DNA of 64,000 nt from Prochlorococcus sp. AG-409-B13 (GCA_003216035.1 QCJM01000004.1:23674-87673); one strand, 5' to 3'; shown: positions 29,619 to 42,333, numbered from the stretch's first letter. A program made the numbers and translations. The notes: generated from the sequence alone by a model not told the origin.

Positions 29619-30738
29619 TTTGATCTCCAATTCTGCGGTATTGGGTGCACCATTGCCAACTCTTATGGTTATACCTTCAGGAATTGGCTGCTCTATAGGT
29701 GGTTTTGCAGGTGACGCTATCCCTTCTGCACGTTTATTGGCTGCTGCAAGCGGATGTCTAATTACACACCCAAATGTGATGAATGGAGCAACTCTTTATT
29801 GGAGTGATTCTCGTATTCAATATGTTGAGGGTTATAGCCTAGATCGCTTTGCTGCAGGAGAGATCGCATTGAGGCCCGTTAGGGATCAACAAGTTGGGTT
29901 ATTGCTTGATGCGGGGATAGAGAGGGAGTTGAGGCAGAGACATCTTCAAGTCTTAGACGGTTGTCAAGCAAGTCTTGGTTTGAATGTTGGGCCTGTGATT
30001 ACGACAGAGTTCCCATTGGATGTTCGACTTCAAAATGGTAAAAGTGGTGCTAGTTGGGGATGCTTAGGGGAGCCTGATGTTTTGCTTAGAGCTGGAGAGA
30101 AACTCAAGGAGTCAGGCGCTACTGCAATTGCTGTCGTAACTCGTTTTCCAGATGATTTTGGGAGTGAAGCCTTGTCTGCATATCGTCGTGGGGAAGGAGT
30201 GGACTCACTAGCAGGAGCAGAGGCTGTAATTAGCCATTTGCTAGTAAAACACCTACTTATTCCGTGCGCCCATGCTCCGGCGATAGCTCCTTTACCAATA
30301 GATGCTCATCTGGATCCACGAGCGGCCGGGGAAGAGCTTGGTTATACCTTCTTGCCTTCTGTTTTGGTGGGATTGAGTCGTGCTCCTGATCTTGTGCCAG
30401 TGTCCACAAATGATGAAAACAAGAAGATAGAGTTGCAGAGATCTCTTTATGTTGATCAACTTTGTGCTGTAGTAGCACCAGAGGGGGCATTGGGAGGTGA
30501 AGCAGTTTTAGCTTGTTTAGAGAGAGGCATCCGTTTAATTGTAGTTTCTAATCCAGGAGTAATGGGCGTCTCATCGTTGGCATTGGGGCTCCATCAAAAA
30601 TTAAAAGAAAAAAATACCTCTCGTATCATTTCAGCAAAAAATTATATTGAAGCAGCAGGCTTATTAATGCTTTTTAGAGAAGGGATTAACTTCAATTCAC
30701 TTGCAAGACCATTAATAGGAATTGATGAGCTTGAGTAA
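29608..30738 (+). CDS. DUF3326 family protein
   Basis: A protein of about 376 residues with LMVIPSGIGCSIGGFAGDAIP near the N-terminus, LITHPNVMNGATLYW, and KESGATAIAVVTRFPDD in the middle, which I recognise as the cyanobacterial DUF3326 family. The Gly-rich opening suggests a nucleotide- or phosphate-binding fold, but no function is established. GTG, ATG and ATG codons follow in tandem from 29605; the first ATG is taken. It overlaps the upstream hypothetical gene. Confidence 0.8.
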   Translation: MMSSLISNSAVLGAPLPTLMVIPSGIGCSIGGFAGDAIPSARLLAAASGCLITHPNVMNGATLYWSDSRIQYVEGYSLDRFAAGEIALRPVRDQQVGLLLDAGIERELRQRHLQVLDGCQASLGLNVGPVITTEFPLDVRLQNGKSGASWGCLGEPDVLLRAGEKLKESGATAIAVVTRFPDDFGSEALSAYRRGEGVDSLAGAEAVISHLLVKHLLIPCAHAPAIAPLPIDAHLDPRAAGEELGYTFLPSVLVGLSRAPDLVPVSTNDENKKIELQRSLYVDQLCAVVAPEGALGGEAVLACLERGIRLIVVSNPGVMGVSSLALGLHQKLKEKNTSRIISAKNYIEAAGLLMLFREGINFNSLARPLIGIDELE

Positions 30739-30809
30739 GGTGTTATTACTTTGACTTGCATTTCACAGCTGATTAATTTGCTCAGAGTTTTTAAATTATC
30801 TGTATGGAG

Positions 30810-31949
30810 TTAACGTAAACATGCCATGGGGTGTCTTGGTGCTACGCCTAAGGCTTTTGCGACGCCAGGATGACAGACAGCTCCTCTAATTGTATTGAGC
30901 CCTGATAGAAGTTCAGGACGTTCAGTGACTGCCTCTTCCAAGCCTCTGCCAGCAATCCCTTGTATGTATGGCAAGGTAACGCTTACTAAAGCTTCAGTGG
31001 AAGTAAAAGGTACTGCTCCAGGCATATTGCCAACTGCATAGTGTTGAACTCCATGAATCTTCACCGTTGGATTGGTATGTGTGGTCTCAACACTTGTGGC
31101 AACGCAACCACCTTGATCTATGGCTACGTCAACTATGACGGAGTTGGTTTTCATTTGTTTGACCATTTGTTCATTTACGAGTGTTGGAGCCCGCCCGCCT
31201 GGAGTGAGAATTGCACCAATTAAAAGATCAGCTGTTGGGATAAGTCTTTCAAGTAGCCCTCTACTGCTAACAACACTTGTTAATCTGCCCCGGCGGTCTG
31301 CTTCTAGATTTCTGAGTCGCTCGGGTGATCGATCAAGGAGCATTACTTCTGCATCCATTGCGGCTGCCAGTCTGGCTGCATTCCATCCAACTGTCCCTGC
31401 CCCAAGAACGACCACCCTCGCTGGTCTGACTCCAGTACAACCACCGATGAGGACTCCACTCCCACCATGAGGTCTTTCTAGTAAATGGGCGCCTACTTGA
31501 GCAGCTAAACGGCCAGCAATCTCGCTCATTGGAGCAAGCAAAGGCAAGCTTCCATTTTCCATTTGTACTGTTTCATAGCCCACTCCTGTAGTGCCTGCTT
31601 CTAGCAGTGCTTCGCCTACCTTTGGATACGCCGCTAGGTGAAGGTAAGTAAAGAGAACCATGTCACTTCTTAGAAAGCTGAACTCTTCTTCTTGGGGTTC
31701 TTTGACCTTTACCACTAGATGGGCTGCCCATGCTTCTTCACGAGTAACAATTTTTGCTCCCGCTTCGGCGAACGATTGATCACTAATCCCTGCACCATCG
31801 CCTGCTCCTGCCTGTACACTTACTTCTAGTCCTTGAGTGACGAGATCCCTTACTCCATCAGGGGTCAATGCAACACGCAGTTCATCGGCTTTTATTTCGG
31901 TTGGTATTCCTATACTGGCCATCGCGGCCGAGAGGACTGAAGACTTCAT
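30810..31949 (-). CDS. ald: Alanine dehydrogenase (Ald)
   Basis: Ald reversibly converts L-alanine and NAD+ to pyruvate and ammonium. The protein shows IGIPTEIKADELRVALTPDG, LVVKVKEPQEEEFSFLR, the NAD-binding VVVLGAGTVGWNAARLAAAM and VDVAIDQGGCVATS. A Met ten codons in (MASIGIP) matches the usual family start better than the annotated 31949 ATG. It lies 62 bases downstream of nadE on the same strand. Confidence 0.93.
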   Translation of the reverse strand: MKSSVLSAAMASIGIPTEIKADELRVALTPDGVRDLVTQGLEVSVQAGAGDGAGISDQSFAEAGAKIVTREEAWAAHLVVKVKEPQEEEFSFLRSDMVLFTYLHLAAYPKVGEALLEAGTTGVGYETVQMENGSLPLLAPMSEIAGRLAAQVGAHLLERPHGGSGVLIGGCTGVRPARVVVLGAGTVGWNAARLAAAMDAEVMLLDRSPERLRNLEADRRGRLTSVVSSRGLLERLIPTADLLIGAILTPGGRAPTLVNEQMVKQMKTNSVIVDVAIDQGGCVATSVETTHTNPTVKIHGVQHYAVGNMPGAVPFTSTEALVSVTLPYIQGIAGRGLEEAVTERPELLSGLNTIRGAVCHPGVAKALGVAPRHPMACLR

Positions 31950-32011
31950 GGAAGGTAATGGCGTATCTGAGGTTGGCTACTTAACTAATTAATGACCAGA
32001 CTATGTCTTGA

Positions 32012-33706
32012 TCATTTCGTTGCAATAGGGATTCTCCATCCGCTCCCAAAAGATTGATGACTCACCTTTAGAACAGGTGGTGCTTGGCGACGCTTAAACT
32101 CAGCTTTTTTTAGTAGTTTTTCTATACGCGTAATCAATTTAGGCTCATGACCAATTTCTATAAGTTTTTGAGGGTTCAGTCTTTCCTCTATGAGGGCTTT
32201 TAGGATTGAGTCAAGATTGGCATAATCTGGTAAAGAATCACTATCTAATTGGTTTGGACGTAGCTCAGCGCTAGGAGCTTTTTTTAGGATTGCTTCCCCA
32301 ATGAGATCTCCCCTATTGGGAAGATTCAGCCTATTTCTGCACTGATATGCATCTTGGCTATCAAGCCAATTAGCTAACTCATAGACACAAGTTTTGTAGA
32401 GGTCGCCAATGACGGAAAGCCCTCCATTCATATCGCCATAAAGAGTGCAATAGCCGACAGCAAGTTCTGATTTGTTCCCCGTAGATAGAAGTAGATGGCT
32501 TTGTTGGTTTGCCAACGCCATAAGAATTGTTCCCCTAATTCTGGATTGCAAGTTTTCAGCAGTTACATCTTCAGGTGATTTCCCCAAGGGTGGGGTAAGA
32601 GTACTGTCAAAGCATTTCATTAATTCTTCGATTGGAATCAGGTGGGTATTTAGCCCTATTCGCTTTGCTAAAGCAAAGGAATCTTCTATAGAACCAGTTG
32701 AACTCCAGGGAGATGGCATTAGCACGGCTGTTATTTTTGTGCCCCCTAGTGCAGCGGCAGCAATTACTGCTACTAAGGCAGAGTCAATTCCACCACTTAA
32801 GCCTATTAGTCCAGTTTTGAAGCCACATTTAGAGGCGTAGTCACGAACACCTAGAACTAATGCTTGGAAAAGTGATTGTTGAGGATCCAGGTAAGGTTCA
32901 ATAGTGTTATTGATGGTGGAAATGGGATCCCATAAAGCAAAATCTTCTTCGCAAATTGCCATCTTTAGGGCTATTTCAGCATTGGCATTAATGATGAAAC
33001 TTGCTCCATCAAAAATTAGTTCGTCATTGCCTCCAACTTGATTGAGGTAGATCACAGGGCAAGCAAGACGATGCGCTGCTTTCGCTGCTAATTGATGACG
33101 CAGCCTTTCTTTAGATGAACTAAATGGGGAGGCAGAAAGATTTAGCAGGATATCTATTTTTTTGGGAAGAAGATCTTCAATCGGGTCCGGACCTAATAAG
33201 CGCTGCTTCTGTAGTTTTTCTTCTACCCAAAGGTCTTCGCAAATTGTTATTCCAAAAAGCCACTTTTTACCATCAATTTTTATACTCACTGTTGATGTTA
33301 ATTCTGCTGCTCGGAAATACCTTGTTTCATCAAAGACATCATAGCTTGGTAGGAGTTGTTTTCTTGCTACTATCTTCCAGCCATTGCTATCTACAAGGGC
33401 TATAGAATTAAATAATCTTGGAGATTGTTGATCTTGTATCTGTTCTGCTATCCCTATAAAGACTTTCAGTCCATGCTCTTCTGTATTAAGAAAATAGGAG
33501 ATATAGTCAAGTAGTTCGTTCTGCTTGTCTAAAAGTGTATTGTTTAATAGTAGGTCTCTAGGAGGATACCCCCAAAGAGAAAGTTCTGGAGTAAGAACGA
33601 TATTTGCATGTTGTTTAATGGCTATTTTGCAGGCTGCCAAGATACGTTCGGCGTTACCTGTTAAGTCTCCTATGAGAGGATTTAGTTGGGCAAGGAAAAC
33701 TCTCAT
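32012..33706 (-). CDS. nadE: Glutamine-dependent NAD+ synthetase (NadE)
   Basis: A two-domain enzyme of 564 residues. The N-terminal nitrilase-like glutaminase has the Glu in TPELSLWGYPP, the Lys in ARKQLLPSYDVFDE and the Cys in GITICEDLW. The C-terminal synthetase has the ATP motif GLSGGIDSALVAVIA and STGNKSELAVGYCTLYGDM. It amidates deamido-NAD with glutamine nitrogen. Its start overlaps the nadD stop by 4 bases, coupling two consecutive NAD steps. Confidence 0.96.
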   Translation of the reverse strand: MRVFLAQLNPLIGDLTGNAERILAACKIAIKQHANIVLTPELSLWGYPPRDLLLNNTLLDKQNELLDYISYFLNTEEHGLKVFIGIAEQIQDQQSPRLFNSIALVDSNGWKIVARKQLLPSYDVFDETRYFRAAELTSTVSIKIDGKKWLFGITICEDLWVEEKLQKQRLLGPDPIEDLLPKKIDILLNLSASPFSSSKERLRHQLAAKAAHRLACPVIYLNQVGGNDELIFDGASFIINANAEIALKMAICEEDFALWDPISTINNTIEPYLDPQQSLFQALVLGVRDYASKCGFKTGLIGLSGGIDSALVAVIAAAALGGTKITAVLMPSPWSSTGSIEDSFALAKRIGLNTHLIPIEELMKCFDSTLTPPLGKSPEDVTAENLQSRIRGTILMALANQQSHLLLSTGNKSELAVGYCTLYGDMNGGLSVIGDLYKTCVYELANWLDSQDAYQCRNRLNLPNRGDLIGEAILKKAPSAELRPNQLDSDSLPDYANLDSILKALIEERLNPQKLIEIGHEPKLITRIEKLLKKAEFKRRQAPPVLKVSHQSFGSGWRIPIATK

Positions 33707-34290
33707 TTCCTCTCGATATTGTAGTCGTAGAGATTTTGATCGAGCATTATTTTCAAAACAGATGGTGGTAATTGATTAATCTTTGGATTGTTACGTACTT
33801 CTGAACTTGCTGCAGATGGGATCGTTAGAGGAAGTAGGTCTACGCGAGCACCTAGAGACTTGAGAGTCATTAGGTGAGAATTTTGAATTGGCCAACCTTT
33901 TCTTGGTGCTATACCAATGCGAGCTTTTTGAAGAACAGCCTTTGCTTTTAACCAGGTTGGAATTTGTGTCGTTAGATCGCTACCGATGACAAATATTAGT
34001 TCAGTCGTAGGCCACTTTTTTGTTGCTGTTTCTAAGGTGTTAATTGTCCAAGGGCTACTTAATTCTTGTATCAGCTCTAAATGTGGATTGGCAATTGCTT
34101 CGACAAGAGCATTTAACAGGGAATGGCGTGTTTCAAGAGATGCAATATGATTTTTTTTGGGGTTGTTGCTGGCCCACGTCGCAACCTTTGGGAACAGTGT
34201 AAGTAGACCTTCTAATAATGCTTGGTGCCCATACGTTGGTGGGTCGGCACTTGTGCCAAGAAGAGCTATTGGGCCATGCTTATTTTTCAT
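33703..34290 (-). CDS. nadD: Nicotinate-nucleotide adenylyltransferase (NadD)
   Basis: NadD adenylates nicotinate mononucleotide to deamido-NAD, the substrate of the next gene. The 195-residue protein has GTSADPPTYGHQALLEG, with a TYGH version of the nucleotidyltransferase H-x-G-H motif region, and LIFVIGSDLTTQIPTW. It overlaps the GTPase gene upstream and nadE downstream by 4 bases each. The first residue of the usual HxGH pair is replaced by Thr. Confidence 0.88.
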   Translation of the reverse strand: MKNKHGPIALLGTSADPPTYGHQALLEGLLTLFPKVATWASNNPKKNHIASLETRHSLLNALVEAIANPHLELIQELSSPWTINTLETATKKWPTTELIFVIGSDLTTQIPTWLKAKAVLQKARIGIAPRKGWPIQNSHLMTLKSLGARVDLLPLTIPSAASSEVRNNPKINQLPPSVLKIMLDQNLYDYNIERK

Positions 34291-35609
34291 GGCAGTAGTG
34301 TTTGCAGGTGCCCTGATTCATTCGTTGATGCAGATGGCCATTCACTTAACCAGCGTTGTACTTGAGGGTCTGTAGCTATAAGTCTTCGTAATAAAGCACG
34401 AGGTTGTGCTCCTTGCCGTTGGCTGCTTCGCAGCAACTCCTGAGCCGCAAGGCGTCCAGTAAGTTTTGTGGTGTGTACCGCAAGTGCGGCCTGGGCTAAG
34501 GCAACTGGTCCTGCAGGCGCAAGACTTAAGCCATTGCTGATGGGAGTAGCTATCACGAGAAGCTGGCGCAGTGTGGCAAGCGCAAATTGAATTCCAATTT
34601 GTGTCCCGCCAAGGAGGACGTTGTGCAAAGAAAGTCTCTTTAGAAGTTGTCTTGCTGCTTTTCCTCCCATTTGGAGCCCATACAATTTGCTGAGCTGGAG
34701 CACAAGAGCTGTATCAAAAGCGAATCCACCGGCTAAATCCAATAAACAAAGAGGATTTGCGGCTACTCCAGAGGCTTTGAGGGCGGCGAATCTACCTATC
34801 AACCCTTGAGCGGCTTGTTTGCTGCGTTTTAATCGGCCTTTGCTAAGGACTTGGGAAAAATGATCTGCTTGGCGTAGTGCATTTAGTGCTAGGAGTAATT
34901 CGCCTTGATGTTGTAACAGCGTTTTCAGTGTTTTTCGCAGAGGTTCTACCCTTGGCTTACACGCATGACTACGTACGCGACCCTCTGCTTTAAGTCGAAC
35001 TTGACGTGGAGCGGCTGCGACAACCTGAACTTTCAGTTTTAGAGCTTCAGGAGGGAGTCGCTTGGAGATACTCTTTACTATTTCCATTTGCTCATTTGAT
35101 GTCCATTGATCGGAGCGATTGAGCACTACTAAAATTGGTTTTCCTCTAATGAGAAGACTTTTTAAAGCCTCTAGTTCAACACTTGTGAGATCGCTATCTA
35201 GCACAAGAAGGATCAAGTCAGCTTGAAGGGATACTCTTGTGGCTAGTCGAGACCTGCCAGCTGCAGCGATTTCGTCTATTCCAGGAGTGTCAACAAGTTC
35301 AACTCTTTTCAGATTGTCAATTGATTCATTCCAAATGACAGTCTTTGTACAACGAGTACAACCATGAGCAACATCTGTAGCAAAGAAATCTTCATTCAGT
35401 AATGCATTAAGGAGACTAGATTTGCCTACACCAACTCTTCCGAATACAGCGATTTTTAACTGATTTGTCATCAAACGTTCTAGTTGACGGTCTAAATATT
35501 TGAGTTCTCCTGCTAGTTGAGCTTCTTCCAAATTGGTGAGTATTAACTGCCTTCGCCATTGCGAAAGGAGTGCTTTGCATCGGTCTGGTGTCGGAGGAGG
35601 CGAGATCAT
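34287..35609 (-). CDS. Era-like GTPase with C-terminal membrane-type domain
   Basis: A protein of about 440 residues with G1 GRVGVGKSSLLNALL, G3 DTPGIDE and G4 NRSDQW, followed by a long helical C-terminal half with hydrophobic, Ala/Gly-rich stretches (PISNGLSLAPAGPVALAQAAL) as in DUF697-type GTPases. The ATG at 35609 overlaps the upstream stop (ATGA) and is chosen over a GTG 18 bases earlier. The role is unknown, possibly membrane-linked. Confidence 0.82.
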   Translation of the reverse strand: MISPPPTPDRCKALLSQWRRQLILTNLEEAQLAGELKYLDRQLERLMTNQLKIAVFGRVGVGKSSLLNALLNEDFFATDVAHGCTRCTKTVIWNESIDNLKRVELVDTPGIDEIAAAGRSRLATRVSLQADLILLVLDSDLTSVELEALKSLLIRGKPILVVLNRSDQWTSNEQMEIVKSISKRLPPEALKLKVQVVAAAPRQVRLKAEGRVRSHACKPRVEPLRKTLKTLLQHQGELLLALNALRQADHFSQVLSKGRLKRSKQAAQGLIGRFAALKASGVAANPLCLLDLAGGFAFDTALVLQLSKLYGLQMGGKAARQLLKRLSLHNVLLGGTQIGIQFALATLRQLLVIATPISNGLSLAPAGPVALAQAALAVHTTKLTGRLAAQELLRSSQRQGAQPRALLRRLIATDPQVQRWLSEWPSASTNESGHLQTLLP

Positions 35610-36604
35610 GGATTGGATTTTCGCCACCAGCCAGCCAGAACTGCTAAAACCGCTTCGGCTTTAATCAAACCCACAAAACCTCCAAATTCATCGACTACAA
35701 CTCGTACTCCACTTTTATTTTCACTGAAGCCAGTTAAAAGTCGATCTGCACGAATCATTTCAGGTACGAACTCAACTTTTTCACTTAGTTGTGTAGGAGT
35801 TAATTGGCCTTGTTCTTGTAGAAGGGCTGTGAGCAGTCTTTCTCGATTTGCGACCCCAAGTACCTTATCCACTTCTTTCCCAAGTACCACCCACCATTGA
35901 GAGTGATTTGTGAGAAGGGTTTGGCGAAGTTCAAGTAATGGTGTTTGTCCATCAAGTGTGGGAGCTGCAACTCTAGGGGTCATAAGGTCGCGAGCAGTTA
36001 GGTCATTGAGTTGGAAGACCTTTGAAATCATTGCGGCTTCATCAGCTTCGATCTGCCCTTTTTGCGAACCTAGTCTGGCTAATTGTCGGATTTCATCTTC
36101 ATCAGTACTGAGTTCACTTTCTGCTGTAATAACAGGTATGAGTTTCTCTATTAAAAGCAATAATGGCTTCATCAAAACTCCCAATAAATGCAGGATTGGG
36201 GCACTCGCTAGGGAGATTTGAATAGCTAGACGGCTCCCAAGGGATTTAGGAAGTATTTCGCCAAGGAGAATGACTAAAAGGGTTAGCCCTACTGAGAAAA
36301 ATGGTAAGGCAATTCCCTTAATATTGCGTTGTTCGAACACAAAAGCTGCGTACCCACCAAGCATCAGGCTCCCGAAAATATTGAAGCCGTTATTAGCTAT
36401 TACCAGCACAGTTAGAGTTCTTCCCAGCTTTTGTCTCAGTCTGGCAAGTCTTCTGGAACCAGGAACAGGTTTTGGCCTTGCGGCAAGCTCGTGTACTCGT
36501 AATGGGTTCACTGTCAACAATGCAGCTTCTACCCCTGAGCACAGGGCAGAGCCGGATATTACGATTAGGACAAGAATAACTAGTAATAGAAGGTCAGCGC
36601 TCAT
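35606..36604 (-). CDS. CNNM/CorC-type membrane protein with CBS domains
   Basis: A 332-residue protein whose N-terminal half holds three or four helices of a DUF21 domain, including ISGSALCSGVEAALLTVNPLRV and TVLVIANNGFNIFGSLMLGG. Two CBS motifs follow (RDLMTPRVAAPTLDG and the later VEFVPEMIRADRL). CNNM/CorC proteins handle Mg2+ or related divalent-cation efflux, but the transported ion here is not known. It is the first gene of the operon with the GTPase, nadD, nadE and ald. Confidence 0.88.
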   Translation of the reverse strand: MSADLLLLVILVLIVISGSALCSGVEAALLTVNPLRVHELAARPKPVPGSRRLARLRQKLGRTLTVLVIANNGFNIFGSLMLGGYAAFVFEQRNIKGIALPFFSVGLTLLVILLGEILPKSLGSRLAIQISLASAPILHLLGVLMKPLLLLIEKLIPVITAESELSTDEDEIRQLARLGSQKGQIEADEAAMISKVFQLNDLTARDLMTPRVAAPTLDGQTPLLELRQTLLTNHSQWWVVLGKEVDKVLGVANRERLLTALLQEQGQLTPTQLSEKVEFVPEMIRADRLLTGFSENKSGVRVVVDEFGGFVGLIKAEAVLAVLAGWWRKSNP

Positions 36605-36908
36605 GCGTTTGCCTCTTTGAGGCTGGTTGGATTTGGTTAGAGCTTAATTAGATTTAACTTTCAAGAGCAAAAATTCATTCTTTTTGCTTATTGAGTTGAT
36701 CTTTTGCTTTTAGTTCCATAGATTTAGTAGTTAAAATCTTTACTTTAATTTTTGAGTTTCTTTTTTCAGACATTCATCTAAAATAGGAAGGAGACTAATC
36801 TAAATAATTTCAACCCACATTTTAAGATTAGGAGTCCTGCCTTTTTTCAAGTATTAGTTGAGATTCTCTGGTCCCAGTCCTAGAGTTTTCTGATGATTTG
36901 TTTCTGTT
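36605..36908. other. Divergent promoter region between the CNNM gene and pepP
   Basis: About 300 bases of AT-rich DNA with no convincing gene. A 7-bp inverted repeat, CTAATCT (36795-36801) and AGATTAG (36825-36831), lies about 80 bases before the pepP start and is flanked by related bases. It probably holds both promoters. Confidence 0.5.
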
Positions 36909-38228
36909 GTGTTTGACTTGCATGTTTTTAGTCAGCGGCGCGAGCAATTTCTAGCGCAATTGGGGGGGGCTGCTGCGGTTATTCCAGCTGCAACAATGGT
37001 TAAGCACCATGCTGATTGCGACTATCCATTCCGACAAAATAGTGATTTTTGGTATTTGACTGGCTTTGATGAACCAGATGCAGTGGCTTTGTTTTTGCCA
37101 CATAGGCCTTTAGGTAAACAATTTGTTCTTTTTGTTTTGCCGAAAGAGCCTGGCATAGAAATTTGGGATGGTTCTCGTTGGGGGACTGAAGGTGCAATTG
37201 ATCAATTTGGTGCTGACATTGCACACCCAATTGATGAATTGCCTAAACGCTTAGGTGATTACCTCAAAGGTGCTGATGGGATTGCTTTCAGGGTTGGGAA
37301 ACATCCAAAGGTTGAGTCTTTGGTCCTAAGAATTTGGTCTGATCACCTTGACAGTCTGCAACGAAGCGGTTCAGCGGCTATTCCTCTTGTGGCGCCTTGC
37401 CCATTCCTGCATCGGCAGAGGCTTCGCAAACGTCCAGAAGAACTGGAGAGAATGCGTGAAGCGGCTAGAATTTCGGCGGAAGCTCATGAATTGGCGCGGA
37501 ATTTTGCACGCCCTGGTATGAATGAACGCCAGGTGCAAGCAATAATTGAGCAACATTTTTTGCAGCAGGGAGCAAGAGGTCCTGCATATAGCTCCATAGT
37601 TGCAGGTGGAGATAATGCATGCGTTTTGCATTACACCTCCAATAACTCTGTGCTTAATGATGGGGACTTATTGCTTATAGATGCAGGATGCTCTTTGGTT
37701 GATTACTACAACGGTGACATTACACGTACTTTCCCAATTAACGGTTGCTTTACTAGTGAGCAACGAGCAATTTATGAAGTTGTTTTAGCTTCTCAGGAAG
37801 CTGCAATTCGGGGTATTTGTCCTGGGCAAGATGCTGAACAGGTTCATGCTATCGCTGTAAGGGTCATGGTAGAGGGATTGTTGGATCTTGGACTGCTTCG
37901 AGGAGACCTTGATTCATTGATTGAGCAAGGAGCTTATAGGCATCTTTATATGCACCGCACTGGACATTGGCTTGGTTTGGATGTTCATGATGTAGGTGCT
38001 TATCGCTTGGGTGAACATCCGATTGAGCTGGAAAAAGGTATGGTTTTAACAGTAGAGCCTGGTGTTTATATAAGTGACAGATTGCCTGTCCCCGAAGGAC
38101 AACCTGCTATCGAGGAACGTTGGAAAGGAATTGGTATTCGTGTCGAAGATGATGTTCTAGTAGATGAGCAAGGTGCAGATGTGCTTACCAAAGCGGCGGT
38201 TAAATCTATTGATTTATTGCAGCGTTAA
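36909..38228 (+). CDS. pepP: Xaa-Pro aminopeptidase (aminopeptidase P)
   Basis: A 439-residue pita-bread metallopeptidase that removes an N-terminal residue before proline. Metal ligands are visible in LLLIDAGCSLVDYYNGDITRT (two Asp), HRTGHWLGLDVHD (His), TVEPGVY (Glu) and IRVEDDVLV (Glu). The N-terminal AMP_N domain has QNSDFWYLTGFDEPDAV. The start is a GTG at 36909. It converges on the HAD gene, 8 bases away. Confidence 0.95.
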   Translation: MFDLHVFSQRREQFLAQLGGAAAVIPAATMVKHHADCDYPFRQNSDFWYLTGFDEPDAVALFLPHRPLGKQFVLFVLPKEPGIEIWDGSRWGTEGAIDQFGADIAHPIDELPKRLGDYLKGADGIAFRVGKHPKVESLVLRIWSDHLDSLQRSGSAAIPLVAPCPFLHRQRLRKRPEELERMREAARISAEAHELARNFARPGMNERQVQAIIEQHFLQQGARGPAYSSIVAGGDNACVLHYTSNNSVLNDGDLLLIDAGCSLVDYYNGDITRTFPINGCFTSEQRAIYEVVLASQEAAIRGICPGQDAEQVHAIAVRVMVEGLLDLGLLRGDLDSLIEQGAYRHLYMHRTGHWLGLDVHDVGAYRLGEHPIELEKGMVLTVEPGVYISDRLPVPEGQPAIEERWKGIGIRVEDDVLVDEQGADVLTKAAVKSIDLLQR

Positions 38229-38235
38229 TGGGTGA

Positions 38236-39616
<1,381 letters not shown>

Positions 39617-39657
39617 TAAACCTACTCTTATTTAAGTTTCTGGGTCATAGACCTTTA

Positions 39658-40332
39658 CTATGAATAGTTTTTGGCATCATTCCAGAACTTTTCTGTAATT
39701 TCTTTTGTTGCCTCTACATTAAAAAGTTCGCTGGCTATTTCATCATTAATAGTAAAAGTATTTATTCCTCTAGAGGCTAGGAAGCTGAGGTCATTGATTG
39801 AGCCAATACTTGCCGCCAGTAATTTGCAATTGCTATTTATACTATTTAAAGTTCTTTGCATTTCTATAAGAATAGCTTTCCCATCTCTTCCTTGATTATT
39901 TATACGCTTCAAATAGGGCGCTATATAATCTGCTCCAAGGGCCGCTGCTATTAAGATTTGCCTTGGTTCAAAACAGGCAGTAAAAGTTACAGGAATCTTT
40001 GAATCAATTAATATCCTTGCAGCAACACAACCTGTTCTCGTAATTGGGATTTTTACATAGATATTTGTATTTCTTTTTTTTAATTGACTTATAGCAATTC
40101 CGCTATCTCTTAGTTCTTCGATGGTAAGCCCCCATGCTTGGAGATGTAATTCGTGACATTCCAGCCTTTCGGCTTCATCTACAAGGAGTTGTAAATTATT
40201 GATCTTACAGGGAATGTTTGCTCTCTTAAGAAGGCTTGGGTTGGTAGTTATTCCATTAAATAGACCAGACGGGAGCCATTCTTCCCATTCCTTGTGGTCA
40301 GCACTGTCAAGGAGGAGATGAAGGCTATCCAC
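39658..40332 (-). CDS. Transaldolase / fructose-6-phosphate aldolase-like protein
   Basis: A 224-residue protein of the small transaldolase (TalC/FSA) type: FNGITTNPSLLKRA near the N-terminus, the Schiff-base Lys in IYVKIPITRTG, and ACFEPRQILIAAALGADYIAPYL with LAASIGSINDLSFLASRG. Members act either as transaldolase or as aldolase on C3 and C6 sugars. The normal full-length transaldolase of the pentose pathway is a separate, longer gene, so the role of this one is open. It lies 27 bases downstream of atpC. Confidence 0.82.
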   Translation of the reverse strand: MDSLHLLLDSADHKEWEEWLPSGLFNGITTNPSLLKRANIPCKINNLQLLVDEAERLECHELHLQAWGLTIEELRDSGIAISQLKKRNTNIYVKIPITRTGCVAARILIDSKIPVTFTACFEPRQILIAAALGADYIAPYLKRINNQGRDGKAILIEMQRTLNSINSNCKLLAASIGSINDLSFLASRGINTFTINDEIASELFNVEATKEITEKFWNDAKNYS

Positions 40333-40359
40333 TCTCTATGAAGGAGTTAATAATAATGA

Positions 40360-40770
40360 TCAGTTTGTTGTTTTTGATGCTTGTAATCGGGCCCTCGCGC
40401 GAGTGAGCTTTTGTTGAGCTTTTAATTTTTCAGGGGACGGTGGCTGGCCATCCATAAGCTTGAATTCGCTTGTGGCCTGCTCTAGATCAGCTTCGGCCGA
40501 AGCAGTATCGATTTTGTTCCCTAGTTCTGCTCCATTTACCAAGACTGTTACGTCATTGGATTCGACTTCTGCGAAGCCACCCATTAGGGCAATGGAATTC
40601 CAATTGCCATTCGATAGAACTCTTAGTACTCCAATATCTAAGGCCGTAACCATAGAAATGTGCCCAGGGAGGATTCCTATAAGACCTGTCGTACTTGGAA
40701 GGATTACTTCTTCAACGGTGCCGTCAAACACGCTCTGGTCAGGTGCCAGCACTCGGAGGGTGAGGGACAT
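40360..40770 (-). CDS. atpC: ATP synthase F1 subunit epsilon (AtpC)
   Basis: A 136-residue epsilon subunit that brakes ATP hydrolysis and joins the rotor. It starts MSLTLRVLAPDQSVFDG, shows LPSTTGLIGILPGHISMVTALDIG and ends in a helical hairpin (AEADLEQATSEFKLM and KAQQKLTRARARLQ). It lies 90 bases downstream of atpD with a strong hairpin between them. Confidence 0.96.
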   Translation of the reverse strand: MSLTLRVLAPDQSVFDGTVEEVILPSTTGLIGILPGHISMVTALDIGVLRVLSNGNWNSIALMGGFAEVESNDVTVLVNGAELGNKIDTASAEADLEQATSEFKLMDGQPPSPEKLKAQQKLTRARARLQASKTTN

Positions 40771-40816
40771 TGGAAGAGGGTGTTTAGTTAATTGGGGAAG
40801 TTGATTTTAGTAGATA

Positions 40817-40852
40817 TTTTCTCTTGAGAGTTTTGGGTCTCTCAAGAGAAAA
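40817..40852. terminator. Perfect 14-bp hairpin between atpD and atpC
   Basis: TTTTCTCTTGAGAG at 40817-40830 pairs perfectly with CTCTCAAGAGAAAA at 40839-40852 around an 8-base loop. It begins 8 bases after the atpD stop on the minus strand and lies 47 bases before the atpC start. No T-run follows on the atpD strand, so it could be an mRNA stability or partial-termination element that lowers epsilon relative to beta. Confidence 0.55.
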
Positions 40853-40860
40853 GCTCTGTT

Positions 40861-42333
<1,473 letters not shown>

